A stretch of DNA of 64,000 nt from assembly GCA_034509735.1 (NCBI GenBank), contig JACGWO010000002.1, forward strand, positions 48,791,115-48,855,114, given 5' to 3'. Within the stretch, counting starts at the first letter, position 1, and every line of letters begins with the position of its first letter. Both the position numbers and the translations under genes were made by a program. Under the pieces are notes generated by a model. That model did not search any database. It was not told the DNA's origin and saw only the letters and a list, made by a program, of their open reading frames with translations. The DNA is from Sesamum alatum. Its lineage: Eukaryota; Streptophyta; Magnoliopsida; Lamiales; Pedaliaceae. Positions 1 through 11,630 of the stretch are shown here, piece by piece.

Positions 1-29
1 TATGATAATGCTATCTTTGCTCATAACTG

Positions 30-60
<31 letters not shown>
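30..60. repeat. (TG)n(TA)n microsatellite in an intron
   Basis: About 12 TG units run from base 31 and are followed by a short TA run. The tract lies in the intron before the first visible CDPK-related kinase exon. Confidence 0.9.
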
Positions 61-145
61 GATATAAAATATATTTGAATTTATTACATATTTGGAGAAA
101 AATGTGTCTGTTTTGTGAAAAACGTATATGCTTCCCCATATGCAG

Positions 146-1198
146 GCACTTTCGAAAGCTTTGCCAGAGGATGAGCTCCTTTACCTTAGAGCTCAATTTG
201 ATCTCCTGGAACCGAAGGATGGTTGGGTCTCCCTTGATAATTTCAGAACAGTGGGTGATTCTTCCTTCGTCTTTTCATTTTTCATTATTATACTTTGTAG
301 CCTACTTCAATTTGAATCATTTTATCTGCTGTCCATTTACAGGCTCTCATGAAAAATGCAACAGATGCCATGAAAGAATCAAGAGTTGCTGATATTTTGA
401 ATATGGTGAGACATTTTTTTTCTGGTAACAATAACACAATTATCATAATCCGGTTTTGCAAAATATTACTTCTCTTGGAATAAAGTTTGTTCACTCGAGA
501 GAATTTGGTGATCTCCAAAGACTATTTGGTGATGTCCATTCAATTCACATTATTGTTTCTTGCCACACATATGCAACAACCCTTTAGGACCAGCTAGTCC
601 GTGTTTTTTAGTTTTTTTCTCACGTCCCTTTGAGTTTTGATGTGGAGGCTTTTCATATTCATCACCATCCCCTTAACGGTTATTACCAATCAACCTCAGA
701 TGCTAAACAACTGCTTGCCGCATTAGCCTAAAAACACGTTGTTTACTACCTTAGCTATTGCATGAGACTGAGTTTCTGATTCTTGCATTGAAGATGGAAC
801 CTCTATCCTATAGAAAGATGGACTTTGAAGAGTTTTGTGCAGCCGCAATTAGCACTTATCAGCTCGAGGCTCTCGACAAATGGGAGGAGATTGCAAGTAC
901 AGCATTCCAACACTTTGATCAAGAAGGAAACCGTGTGACTTCCGTGGAGGAACTAGCACAGGTATATATATATATATACACACACCCAACTCGTGTAAAA
1001 ACCACTTGATTTCTTTTTCTCCACACGCTCACCCCATGTACTAAAACTTCACTTCAGGAGTTGAATTTGGGTCCTACTGCTTACTCTCTGCTCAAGGATT
1101 GGATCAGACCATCAGACGGAAAATTGAGTTTTCTTGGCTTTACCAAGTTCTTGCACGGCGTAACAATCCGCAACTCAAACACAAGACACCGACAGTAA
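146..1198 (+). CDS. CDPK-related protein kinase (CRK), C-terminal part, 5' end outside the window
   Basis: Four exons are visible: 146-250, 343-405, 794-961 and 1058-1198 (TAA stop). All have GT-AG borders and together encode 158 residues. The peptide begins [20 protein letters not shown], continues with [14 protein letters not shown] and [20 protein letters not shown], and ends [13 protein letters not shown] then NTRHRQ. This is the degenerate EF-hand-like tail of plant CRKs, the CDPK relatives whose calcium-binding loops are mostly lost; family knowledge suggests regulation through calmodulin and membrane association. The Ser/Thr kinase domain and N-terminal acylation site would lie left of the window. 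Introns are short (92, 388 and 96 bp). The donor of the last intron runs straight into a TA/CA microsatellite. The family is clear; the exact CRK member is not assigned. Confidence 0.93.
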
Positions 1199-2348
1199 GC
1201 ATATATGCTTAGACGATTGCTCGTAGTTTCAAGTTCCTGAGTTTTCAAATTCTCCGTTTTCCTTTCTCTCCTGGGATTGTGTCAACACGTATTCGAGATT
1301 GTTGTCCAAGATTTCTTGTTTATTTGACCATTTTTTTTGGGTTCTCAAGGATGTGATCTGGGCTTTTGGGTTGGACTTTTGTGAGGAGATGAGGTGGGAA
1401 GAGAATCAGAATATATAGGGAAGCAGATACTGTTATTCACAAGGAATACTTGATTTTATTACACACAAAGTTCCTAAATTGTTGTTATGCTATCATTGCT
1501 TACTGCTTCTTTTACATAGTACATTAGCTTTGGAGATATTGAGGTTGTAGAATCTGGAATCCTGTCTCTTCTCTGTAAGAAAGGTGCCTCTGAAGATGAA
1601 GTAGTGGTGGATTATACCAGCATTATTCTTATACCTAACTCTATTAGCTGTTTCTTTGCACTCATGAGATGCCTCCAACTTTGGGTAGCATCGGACACCT
1701 GGAATCCCATGTGAATCGCCTTGCAAGGCTAAATATTTTCGGGTAAACTGATGGTGAAGTAGTATCGTGATGGAAGGGTGAAAAGAACCCTCGTCGAGGA
1801 ATGTAGAACATCAAACCGTAAGCTTACAAGCAGTGGAAGGGGTTATTGGATGTTGATTTTGGAACTTAAGGTTAAACCATAATGGCATGGCGGTAGCTGA
1901 CTTATAATGTTTGATTGAATATAATTTGAGTTAATTCTATTGTATTGGTGGGACTGTGACGATAAGGTTAGACAATGTCTCAACGAGCTTTGGTGGAAGA
2001 AATATTTCATGGATGTTAGGTTCTCTTAAGTATCAATTTGGCTCGATAATTGCATAATTAATTATAGAGATTATTGATTATGAGTGAGCTGATTTTTGAA
2101 CAATTGACTTTGGAAAGAGCTACTATGATATTTGGGTTTCACTATTTTACAATTGATTATGCAAATATAAATTGTGGCCAATTTTAAAATAACTAATCCC
2201 ATGCCTAAGGATAATAAAGGAATTCAAAAAAAAAAATTAAATTAATGGGCATGATGAGTATTTAAACCAAAAATAATTACAACGGGGTCAAACTACACCA
2301 AAATTACGTCAGCACCCGAGATTCAAGTTTGGTGACCAAGATGTGGAT
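1199..2348. other. Spacer: CRK 3' region, no gene seen
   Basis: The first few hundred bases are probably the CRK 3' UTR and terminator region. The rest is AT-rich with no coding signal. A 77-codon frame on the minus strand (1493-1726) shows no family resemblance. Confidence 0.6.
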
Positions 2349-2526
2349 GGAAATTCTAGCCCAAATCTGGTTCGGTTGAATCTAAATCAATTATATGGCA
2401 AGTGGAATATACTCGCATGTGATTGGTGTACAATTTAGGAAAAGTGATCAATCACATAGCAAGTGTATTACACTTGCTATATAATTAGTTTGATTCGACC
2501 AAACCTGGTCCGGGCTAGAATTTTCC
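2349..2526. mobile_element. MITE with ~35 bp terminal inverted repeats, copy 1
   Basis: The left end reads GGAAATTCTAGCCCAAATCT. The reverse complement of the right end reads GGAAAATTCTAGCCCGGACC, and the match continues into GGTT(C/T)GGT(T/C)GAATC on both sides. The 178 bp element is internally near-palindromic, with GCAAGTG..ATACTCGCATGTGATTG facing CAATCACATAGCAAGTGTAT. Flanks AAGATGTGG and AAGAGGTGT agree at 7 of 9 bases and may be a decayed target duplication. The superfamily is uncertain. Confidence 0.75.
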
Positions 2527-2640
2527 TAAGAGGTGTTCAAGAAAACAAAAGGTAGAATAATTAACCTAAGTAGTAGACTTCTTGGTATGTGACTCTTGAT
2601 GCCCCTTTAAGGAAATTTCAGCTTGGAGATAAGATATTCT

Positions 2641-2815
2641 AATCAAAATTGGATTTGGTCGGACCTGAATTAATTATATTGCAAGTATAATACACTTTTC
2701 ATGTGATTGATGTATAATTAAAAAAAATGACCAATTACATGATAAGTATATTACACTTGCTCTTATTGTGTGATAGGTTTGGATCAATCGAACGTAATCT
2801 GGATAAAAACTTTCC
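2641..2815. mobile_element. MITE copy 2, related to 2349-2526
   Basis: It has the same internal pattern as the copy ~290 bp upstream: TTGCAAGTATAATACACTT, ATGTGATTGATGTATAATT, then CAATTACATGATAAGTATAT and ACACTTGCT, ending in GGTTTGGATCAATCGAA. The ends are more decayed than in copy 1. Confidence 0.65.
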
Positions 2816-2826
2816 AATAATACATA

Positions 2827-5800
2827 TATAGTTGGACTAGCAATTAATCAACTAAACCTAGAATTACGTATCTCAATTGATGATGACTCCCAAGAACCGA
2901 GCTCCTGTCCTCAACGACGTCGTTCCACAGATGAACATTGTTCTATGCTATTTATTGGTGGTGGTTATAAGTTGATCAGATCAGAGTTTACATTAGATTC
3001 CCACTTGCATGGAAATTTGCTTAAAATGTGTATCTTTTTATACTATTTTTTTGTCCATTAATTATAATCCTAAATTTGGTCGTCCCAATCCCACATGCCT
3101 CTAATTAATTATGTCTTCATTATAATTTACTTGTCAAACTAAGATTTGTCATTAATGGATTTCTTCTCCCAATGCATCATCACCTCTTAATTACAATATA
3201 TATATATATATATAAAAAGAGAGAGAGAGAGAAGAGTTTCTATGTGTGTATATATATAATAGATGTTTATGATGATATTTGTTTTTTTTTTTTTTTTGGT
3301 ATAATAAGATTTAAAAAATATCAGATAATGTGAACTATGTGGTGTGAATAATGAAATTTGTATTGTACTGATGTGACATAATTTATATTTCTATATTTTG
3401 CACTAAATTTGTATAAGAAAAACTCAAATTTTTTGTGTTGATTCTTTAACGTCAATTATTTTAAACTTAACTTATCATAAAAAAAAAAAATTCTTCTGAT
3501 CTAATCGTTTATTTTTATGCAAGAGAGAAATATATCATTTGGCCTTGTTTGGTTTTGTTTTTATTTCTAATTATCAATTTGAAGTACTTTCAAGTGAGTT
3601 TTTGTTTGACATTAGTGTTTTTTTATGTGAAAAATGAAAATATATTTGAAATTAGTGTGTGCTTTTTTTTTGGGGGGAGGGGGGAGGGGGTTTCTTATGA
3701 AAAGATGTGGTAGAATGAAAATGTGTCTATATTAAGATGATTTATGATGGTGTTTTTTTTTTTTTACAGAAAAACATAATATTTTGTAATAATCTTCGTA
3801 TGGAAAAACGTGATAAAATGAATTTTTGGAACTTATGGTCTAATATCCATTTAAAAAAAAAAGAACCTCAAAATCTCACAATTTAAAATATTAAAAAATC
3901 GGAGTGGGGTATTTAATTATGTTGTAATAGAAAAGTTTGAAAGGAAACAGCACCTCATTCCTTAGTCAGCACAACCAAAGGGAAACCAGAATTCGTCCTT
4001 ACTCCTTCACATATACACAACAAATATTAAAATTGAACAACTAAAATGGGGCCTACAACTTCAAAGTCAAATGGCTATTAATTAGTATTAGTATTATTAC
4101 TGTGTGAAAATGGATTCCTAATTAATAATATTGAATAATAATATGAGTGTGAAATTGAAATGCTTCCCATTCACGAAAGACTCCCACTTTCCTGGAGAGA
4201 CACAGACACAGAGAGAAGAAAGAGAGAACGAACATGTTTGCTGCCTACAATTTCTTCACAATCATCATAATTACACTTCATTCCCACTAACAAAATTCTC
4301 CATCTTCTTCATGTGGCCAATATTGCCTCATATACGTCTCGTCCAATCTACACTCCTTGATATATAATTTATTTACATAAATCATTTCTGCATCATGTAA
4401 AATTATACATATACTCACAAAAAACGTCAACGTCATTTATACAAACCACTATTATTTAATAAAAACTTACACACACTAGCCAAAAAATATCATGATCATT
4501 ACATAAATTATTCTATTTTTTTTTACTGTTAGAGGTGGTTTCTGATATTACGGCAAAGATAAGAATAATTTATATAAATAGAAAATGGATAAGGTGAATA
4601 AGTATAATTTTCCCGCAAATAAACCAAAGATGTGTGAGAAGAATAGTTTATTCAAAAGTCAAAATTGGGGCTGTTACACAGCTGTAACTAAAGATGGAAG
4701 TTGGAAGGAGCGTAAAGGAAAGCCAAAATTTGTGGTTTGTCCCACCAATCTCCGCAACTTAACCGCACACCTGAAAGAAGGAGGAAAATGGATGACAATT
4801 TTGATATTGGGACCCGCACCGGAAACCTCTTTGGTCACTCTTTCCACCATTCCCATCATGGATACATGACCAATCAAGATTCTACTTGTTATTTCCACTT
4901 TAGTATTATCAATTTTTATATTTTTATTGAGGATTTAAGTATGACATATATATGACAAACTCAACTTATAATGCAATATTGCATTTAGTAGAAACTCATA
5001 GCTAGTAAAAAATTGAGTGATATTAATGAAGAGACTTGTTCTTATCTTCTAACCAAAAGGTCAAATCGATCATCGGAGAGAAAAATATGCCTCTCAATTA
5101 TGCGTTGCTTGCTTTTTCAGCTCATGGGGTAGGGATAGGGCTAGGAATCGAAGATGGCTCTCCCCCCTTCCCCTTGTAAAACTTATACTACTCAATACTT
5201 TGTATACTGAGTATATGAATGACATCAATAACAGATTTAGGGAAGGGCTTGAAGGGGCAAAGGTGTCCCCATATTTTCTATTTTTTATAAATTATGCATA
5301 ATTTTGATTTTTTGATGTGTATTAGTCACTCCAGTTACGTTAACGACCCTATAACAATTACAATAATATATGAGCTCAAAGTAGTAAAGCCTAATTTACT
5401 TTTGAATTCGTTCTTAGATGATGTCATTTATCTTATATTTTTATAAAAATAAAATATATTTCAGTTGTTTAACTACACGACATTATCTACAAGACTTGTC
5501 CCTAATCCTTATTCTTGAGAATAATTACCTAAGCTACTACTAGAAGCCTAATTCAAGGTCCTCAATTAGATTACTTAAGTGGAATAATTAAGATTAACCT
5601 AACCTTTTCTTTATAAATACAATTGCATTAGATCATTGGTTCAGACACACAAGATAAGAATAACAAATACACATCAGCTCCAAATAAAATAATTATATTG
5701 AAACAAATAAACAAAAATATTATAATAGTATAAGTTTGAATCCATAATTTTTGAATTGCGAAAACTCAACCTTATCACAAAATCAACCAGATTACCCCAA

Positions 5801-6177
5801 TCTAATCTTTTCCATTATGAAAAGAAGGACACAGGAACAAACAACTACCCCAAAAGATAGAAATAAAACAAGGACAGAAGACTAAGCCAAGTTTTACAGA
5901 TAATGTTGTAATTGCATTTCTCAATAGATGAGATTAAGTCGTAAACATAGGAGTTTGCATGACCTCATGTTTGATTATTTCATACTAAACTTATTTATTT
6001 TAAGTGAATTGCAAGTTGATTAATTAATTAAAAATAATATTAAACATTCGTTAAATATCAGATGAATACATTCATTTTCTTCAACTAAGTCAGCAAGAAA
6101 ACAAAGACTGGAAACAACCATCAAATCTGATCATCAAACATAATCAATCATGAAGAAAACAGCCCGTGAAAATACAT
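2827..6177. other. AT-rich spacer without a recognisable gene
   Basis: The stretch holds simple repeats: (TA)n(GA)n near 3197-3230, poly-T near 3281-3298, and a poly-T/poly-G patch near 3666-3690. A GC-richer patch lies at about 4650-4865. Frames at 4131-4367 and 4585-4869 resemble no family and look incidental. Nothing here supports a gene. Confidence 0.6.
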
Positions 6178-6555
6178 CTAAGCTTTGAAGCACTGGAACG
6201 GGTAGTGATGAGGGTGGTTGTGGTTGTGGTGGTGGTGGTGGGACGTCGTCGTTTCCTTATCAATCATACACCTGACCTGACAAAACTCCTCCACATGGCA
6301 GGGAATATTGATCGGACCCTTCTGATCGAAGCCGTACTCCTCCTCCGCCTCCTTCAGCAGCTGCGTGAACAGCGGGTGGTTCACGTAAATCACCGGAATA
6401 ACAAACCGCTGCTGCTCATCCCCTTGCCCCACCGTTATCGCCACGCATCCCTTCGGAATACCCCTCGTCTCCCGCCTTCCGCCGTGGTGGTGGAAATGAA
6501 CGTGCGGCATATGCAGATGGAAATTCAGGTGAGCGCTCTTATCTCCGCTTCCCAT
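6178..6555 (-). CDS. SAUR family protein, SAUR32-like
   Basis: The product has 125 residues and one exon, as is usual for SAUR genes. The open frame extends to 6612 but begins there with TTG; the first ATG is at 6555 and gives MGSGDKSAHLNFHLHMPHVH, the usual start of SAUR32-like proteins. The SAUR domain follows: RGIPKGCVAITVGQGDEQQR, then FVIPVIYVNHPLFTQLLKEA, EEEYGFDQKGPINIPCHVEE and F. Both ends are His-rich, with a HHHHHNHNHPHH stretch near the C-terminus. Known SAURs are small auxin-responsive proteins that inhibit PP2C.D phosphatases and so promote plasma-membrane H+-ATPase activity and cell expansion; the SAUR32 branch is linked to apical-hook growth. That role is inferred by family. 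A TATA-like box lies about 270 bp upstream. Confidence 0.93.
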   Translation of the reverse strand: MGSGDKSAHLNFHLHMPHVHFHHHGGRRETRGIPKGCVAITVGQGDEQQRFVIPVIYVNHPLFTQLLKEAEEEYGFDQKGPINIPCHVEEFCQVRCMIDKETTTSHHHHHNHNHPHHYPFQCFKA

Positions 6556-6748
6556 CGTACCAGACGCACAATCTACCGTATAAGTATGTACAGATTCAAC
6601 AAAATTCCGCAAAAACTAAAAAAACCTAGGGTTTACACAATCACTAGAGAGAAAAGGGCCAAGGATCCGAGGCCGAGATGGCGAGTTTGAAGAGGGTTAA
6701 AGCGGAATCGGTAAGCGATTTAGGGATGTTGGTCATGATATGTGATTT

Positions 6749-7060
6749 CTACCAAAACTGTGAAGCATATGAAATTTTCCTGCGAGGGTTTGAAGAAGAA
6801 ATGGAGAGGGACGTGTATAGGTGTATATATAGGGAGGAGAGTGGGAAGGGAAGGGAATCTGTAGGGTTGGCGTTTGGGAGATGACGAATTCCTTGTTCAT
6901 TTATACGCGGGGGAGGGGGTAGGGGTGGGGTTCTAGAGGCGGTAGGATTTAACTGGAAAAAGGCGTGGGGCTGGGGTGGGGAGGGTGTATTGGGGAATTT
7001 GCGTGTCAAGGCTGCGTAAGAGATGAAGAGTAGACCGAGTAGTAGTAGTAAATTCTTCAT
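6749..7060 (-). CDS. Possible small secreted proline-rich peptide (hypothetical)
   Basis: This 103-codon ORF starts at a real ATG with MKNLLLLLGLLFISYAALTR, which has the shape of a cleavable signal peptide. A Pro-rich stretch follows (FPNTPSPPQPHAF, then TPPLPPPPRINEQGIRHLPN). I recognise no CLE, CEP, IDA or PSY motif. The ORF overlaps the likely SAUR promoter and leader on the same strand, so it may be a chance reading of promoter DNA. The C-terminal third, read from the SAUR TATA region, looks non-coding. Confidence 0.2.
   Translation of the reverse strand: MKNLLLLLGLLFISYAALTRKFPNTPSPPQPHAFFQLNPTASRTPPLPPPPRINEQGIRHLPNANPTDSLPFPLSSLYIHLYTSLSISSSNPRRKISYASQFW
6824..6831 (-). promoter_or_regulatory. 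Probable TATA box of the SAUR gene
   Basis: TATATATA lies 269 bp upstream of the SAUR ATG. A start site about 30 bp downstream would give a leader of about 240 nt. Position and sequence fit; there is no direct evidence of use. Confidence 0.5.
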
Positions 7061-8127
7061 TTGCCCGCCCCCAAAAATGTAACAATGTTTACCTCAGCAC
7101 GCTAGCTACCATAAATAATTAACAAGTCAATTAAGAATAAGTATCGATTTTCATTCAGGTTTTTTTGTTAATATCAATAAATTCTATGAATTTTGACTAA
7201 CAAAATGACCTATTTGTTAGATGGAAGCGACCTTTAGGGATACTAGATGTAATTTTTCAAACTATAAAGAGTTTACGTGTAATTATACGAAACCTCATGG
7301 GAGGAGTGTAATTATCCCTTTTTGCAATATATATATATAAAACCCAAACTTAAGCTAGGCAGAGAATTTGAACGAGGTACCGTTATTTCCCTAGAATTTG
7401 GTGTAATTTATATATAGTTTTTTTGTGATTTGAAAAATTCCATTTAGTACTCTTAACATTTGTTTCCATCAAATAAATAGATCCTCCATTATTCAATATT
7501 TATGGAAGTTGCTGATATTAGCGAAAATTTATCTCCGCAAATGCATTAGTGCGTGATTATAAAAGATTTATCCGACCTACAATAAGTTAATAATAAATCA
7601 ATTAGTAGTAAATATGAATTTTTTTTATTATTTTTGTTAATATGAGCAAATTTGATGAATTTTGATTAACGAAATGATCTATTTATTTAACAAAAATATA
7701 AAATAAAGATATTAGATATAATTTTTCAAACCATTAAAATTTATATATAAATACACCCAAACTTTCTAAGAGTGCAGTGTAACTACCCGCTTAAATTCTA
7801 CTCAATGTTACATTGGGATTAATGCATTCAAAATTGTCCCTAATATTGTCTGGATAATTCTAAAATGAAAAGATTTGATTCACTTTGATTTTGAATTATA
7901 TTGTGTTGAATATTAATGAATTTCAAAATTTTCAAATCTTTTCTCTAAATCCAAATGTAGCCTAAACAAATTTTCACATGCGTTAGATAATTTTGAATCG
8001 CCCAATAATAATCTCCTTTTTCAAAATAGTAATTTTCTTCTCACTCATAATTACAGCTACTTTTAAATAATATTTGGATAGATAGGTTCAAAATTGTAGA
8101 TTTCAAATCCCCATTTGATTCAAAATT
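7061..8127. other. Spacer with decayed TIR-element fragments
   Basis: Bases 7190-7318 resemble the right half of the 38981-39251 element, ending GTGTAATTATCCC after TGTAATTTTTCAAACTATAA. Bases about 7400-7790 hold a second, fuller relative (TTTGTGATTTGAAAAATTCC on the left, ATAATTTTTCAAACCATTAA on the right). No gene is visible. Confidence 0.5.
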
Positions 8128-8887
8128 GTTTGTATCAATGTTTTAAAATTTGAACCGTTTATTGAATTGAAAAATCAAGTGGGTTATGTGTTACTGGTTC
8201 AATCGTTGGATCAATAGTGGTCGGACAAGTGACATCATAAATACGTCATAAATAATTGTTAATATTTTTAAAATAATATTAAATAATAAATAATATTAAT
8301 ATACTTGACAACCTATCTTTTTTTCTAAATTTCACTCTTTTTATTTGATATTAATAGTTCAATACGATATATAATTATAATAAAATAATTTTAAAAACAA
8401 ACTAATAAAGATCAAATACAAAAAATATTGTACAAAGAAACATATTTCGATTCTTTTTAGTTAAATGAGCAAAAAAACAAAAACAAAAGAACAAGAAATG
8501 AAGTAATGAACATTCTTTTATTTAACTAAAATCAATTAACAAATGTAACAAATCTAAAATTTAAATTTAAAAATTTCATACTTAACAGTTAACAAAAATA
8601 ATATAAGCTTAAGAGAAATAATATTTTCAAACTTAACAGAACTAATCTACGCTCAAACTTAAACATTTCCAACCCATTATTACTATCTAATCTACCCATC
8701 TTCTACATTAATCTACACTTCTACAATCTACAATATACACTATGCAAGTATTGTCAATGTTGTTGAATACTAAGAAATTAAAAATAGGAGAGAGAAATTA
8801 GGGATTTCGTAATGCATTTATACAGGATATTGACCCAGCCGGTTCAATCAACCCAGCACCGGGTCAACTGGAAACATTGGTTTGTAT
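8128..8887. mobile_element. hAT-type non-autonomous element with 8 bp target-site duplication
   Basis: The element spans 8136-8879 (744 bp). It begins CAATGTTTTAAAATTTGAAC, and the reverse complement of its end reads CAATGTTTCCAGTTGACCCG. It is flanked on both sides by GTTTGTAT (8128-8135 and 8880-8887), a perfect 8 bp duplication typical of hAT transposons. Subterminal GGTTCAATC/GACCCAGC motifs are present. The interior has no transposase frame. Confidence 0.85.
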
Positions 8888-9576
8888 AATTGTAATTCCT
8901 TTCAAATAATTCAACTCTGATTTTGAACTATATTTTATTAAATGTTAATTAATTTTAAATTCTTTTCATATAAATATATAACTTGAAATTATTTATTTTT
9001 TTTTAAAAAAAAAAACCCTCTCGATAAATCAAAATCCCTGTTGTAGTCTTAATGAAATACCGAGTGAAATTATCTTATTTATGAATTATTATATTATACA
9101 AACTATTATTTGAATATATTTGATTAATGAACCATTATAGTAAACTAATTATAGCATATACCATACGTATATGATACGAAATCTCCATGTATATGAAGTT
9201 TATCATCATACAAAAGTAAAAAGAAAAGAAATAGTCAAATTTACAACAATTTGAACGCGGAAGCAAAGATCGTGCTAATCAATTCACTAATTTAATTAAT
9301 GTAGCCGTTGGTACCCATTTTGATATGAGACATGTGCTATCAATTTGAAACCGGAAAGGGCAGCTGTCGCCTTTTTGTTGACTAAGTTTAAATGACCCGG
9401 CTTTTCCGAATTTTTATATTCATATTAATTAATTAATCCATTAAAAAAATATTAATTATTAATAGTATGACTAGCTTGTCCCACAAAAAATATCTAACAT
9501 CATAAATCCGATCATTCATATTCATATATTGGTTTGATCACAAATCTATAATAAAAGTGTGATATATGAATGAATG
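8888..9576. other. AT-rich spacer
   Basis: No gene, clear repeat or RNA signal was seen; it holds only poly-A/T runs and scattered TTAATTAATTAA-type stretches. Confidence 0.5.
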
Positions 9577-9735
9577 ATTTCTTGCCTTAGTGGTTAAGGT
9601 TGAGTTACTAGGTTTATGGGTTTGAATTCCAGTCAATACGTGGGATGATAGTTTACTGTATAGTATAATTATTTGTATAGTGTTATAGTAAGGGGTTGTC
9701 GGATTTCATTTATGTAATATTATTGATCAATGTAT
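9577..9735 (+). mobile_element. Possible tRNA-derived SINE fragment
   Basis: TTAGTGGTTAAGG (9587-9599) resembles a pol III A box and GGGTTTGAATTCC (9618-9630) a B box, spaced as in tRNA-like SINE heads. They are followed by TTGTCGGATTTCATTTATGT. The ends are not clear. Confidence 0.35.
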
Positions 9736-10211
9736 AATTATTATCATTGTTTTCATTAAATATTGATAGTCGACAGGACTGATTGTAATCGATTTGGTTC
9801 AATTAATAATATTCATCGCTTTCACTTAAAAAAAAAAATACGTTATATGAAATATAGACCTGTTTTGGATATTACAATGTCAATTTTTGAAAATAATGAT
9901 GGAAGTTACGTATATTTTTCAAAAATTAATGGGAACCGAAAATTTAATAAAGAGACAAACAAATTCCAAATTGGAAATACGGACACCCGTTTAAAAGATT
10001 AACCGAATATTATAGACTTACGTATTTTTCTGATTCATATATTGGGTAATTTCTATTGTTACGAATAAAAATAAAAGATTAACAACAAGACTTTAATATA
10101 AACTACGATTTAAAATGGATCAATCTGATTTACATATAGAATTTTTCATATCAATTTTCATTTTTATTTTTTTGAACTTACGTTGGAAACTTAAATATAT
10201 GAATTGCTGTA

Positions 10212-10626
10212 TTATATATAGGGTAAATTACGTCTACCTCTCATGAGGTTTGACATAATTATAAATACCTCATTATTGTTTGAAAAATTACAAATACCCC
10301 ATGAGATTTGTAATTTTCAACCAAATGCCTGAAATTGATCATTTTGCCCTTGATTTTTTAGTTAAATTGCAAAAAAATCAACTGAGGCAAATTGCATTAT
10401 CAGCTCTTCCGTGTAAAAAACTTTAACAACCTCTTCATGCACATTGTAGTAAAAAAAAAATTCAAAGAATTTTAAAAATTAAATAAAATACATAAGGGCA
10501 TTTTGGTCAGTTCACCCATAAATATGGATGAAAATGAATTATTTGTTAAATGATTACAAACTTTAAGAGGTATTTGTAATTATGTCAAATCTCAGATGAG
10601 GTAGATATAATTTGCCCTTATATATA
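10212..10626. mobile_element. Mutator-like MITE, family A, copy 1, perfect 9 bp TSD
   Basis: The element is 10221-10617. The left end GGGTAAATTACGTCTACCTC pairs with the right end, whose reverse complement is GGGCAAATTATATCTACCTC; the similarity continues through TGACATAATTA(T/C)AAATACCTC. It is flanked by TTATATATA at 10212-10220 and 10618-10626, a perfect 9 bp duplication. The interior has no ORF. Confidence 0.85.
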
Positions 10627-11630
10627 ACGTGACGTCATCCGGCGGTCAGCAACTGGAGGGGCAGCCAATTTCTCAACCATATTTACCTTTCGTAGTGGCG
10701 TCAGGGAAACGAAAGAATGGCGCGCGATTGACGGTGGTGATTGGGCCAGCCCAACCCATCTGATACGATGCCGGATTTTTCTCTACTCCTTTTCCTTTGG
10801 AGGAAAGTGTAAGTAATCATGTGCTCTTCAATAATGACCTTTCATTTTCTTCTCATCTTTCCCTTCCTTCACCTTTATTCATTTTATGGTATGTTTATAC
10901 GAATCGTTTATGTTTTTTGATAATTTAAAAAATTATTCATAATAATTAAAAAATAAAAATAATTTATGTAATAATATTGATATTTTTTAGAAATATATGT
11001 ATAATTTTTCAAAAAATAAAGGTAATCTATATTATTATAAATCATAGATCACAGCGTAAATGTAATTATTCCATATAAATAATTTATATTTTAAAATACA
11101 AAACTCAGTAATTTATGAATTACTAATCTTTGATTTTGTGATCCTATATAAACTTTTTTTTTCTTGAAAAAAAATTACAAAACGCTTTGCAAAATATTAC
11201 ATTTATCAAAATATCATATGAGATGTTTTAAAAAGTTAATAAACTCACCCAAAAACCCTCTGCAGCATTCTCATAAGCTCGTAGAATATCTTACGAAATA
11301 CATGAATTTATGATATTTTAAATAAGCTCAATCAGACGCCCTCCAAAAGGGTATTTTCAATAATTTTTATTTTTGTAGTAGAAATAAGTTATGGAGTAAC
11401 GTGTTAATTAATTAAGGAGAAGTAAAACTGAAAGTGTTTGAAAATAAAAATTAAAAGTGAAAAAAAAGTAAAAGTTGAAGTGCTTGGGAACAGTGTCATG
11501 TTTTTAATTTTACCAATAATTTGCAGAAGTTGGTAGGAAACTGCTTATAATTATTAGTTTAAGTAAACTTAATTTAAGCAATTCAAAGCAGAAACAATAA
11601 ATAAAAATGCTATTTCCAGCTTATTTTCAA
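10627..11630. other. Spacer with a GC-rich island
   Basis: Bases 10627-10810 are clearly GC-richer than the surroundings and include TGACGTCA (10630-10637), a bZIP-type palindrome, and GGCGCGCGATTGACGG. No long frame crosses the island. The rest is AT-rich; about 11265-11345 resembles part of the Harbinger-like element at 13104. Confidence 0.5.

Noticed and set aside
6556..6612. 19-residue N-terminal extension of the SAUR
   Set aside because: It begins at TTG, not ATG, and is not part of SAUR32-like proteins.
6166..6690. 174-codon plus-strand frame over the SAUR gene
   Set aside because: Antisense shadow of the SAUR coding region; no family resemblance and repetitive Val/Arg composition.
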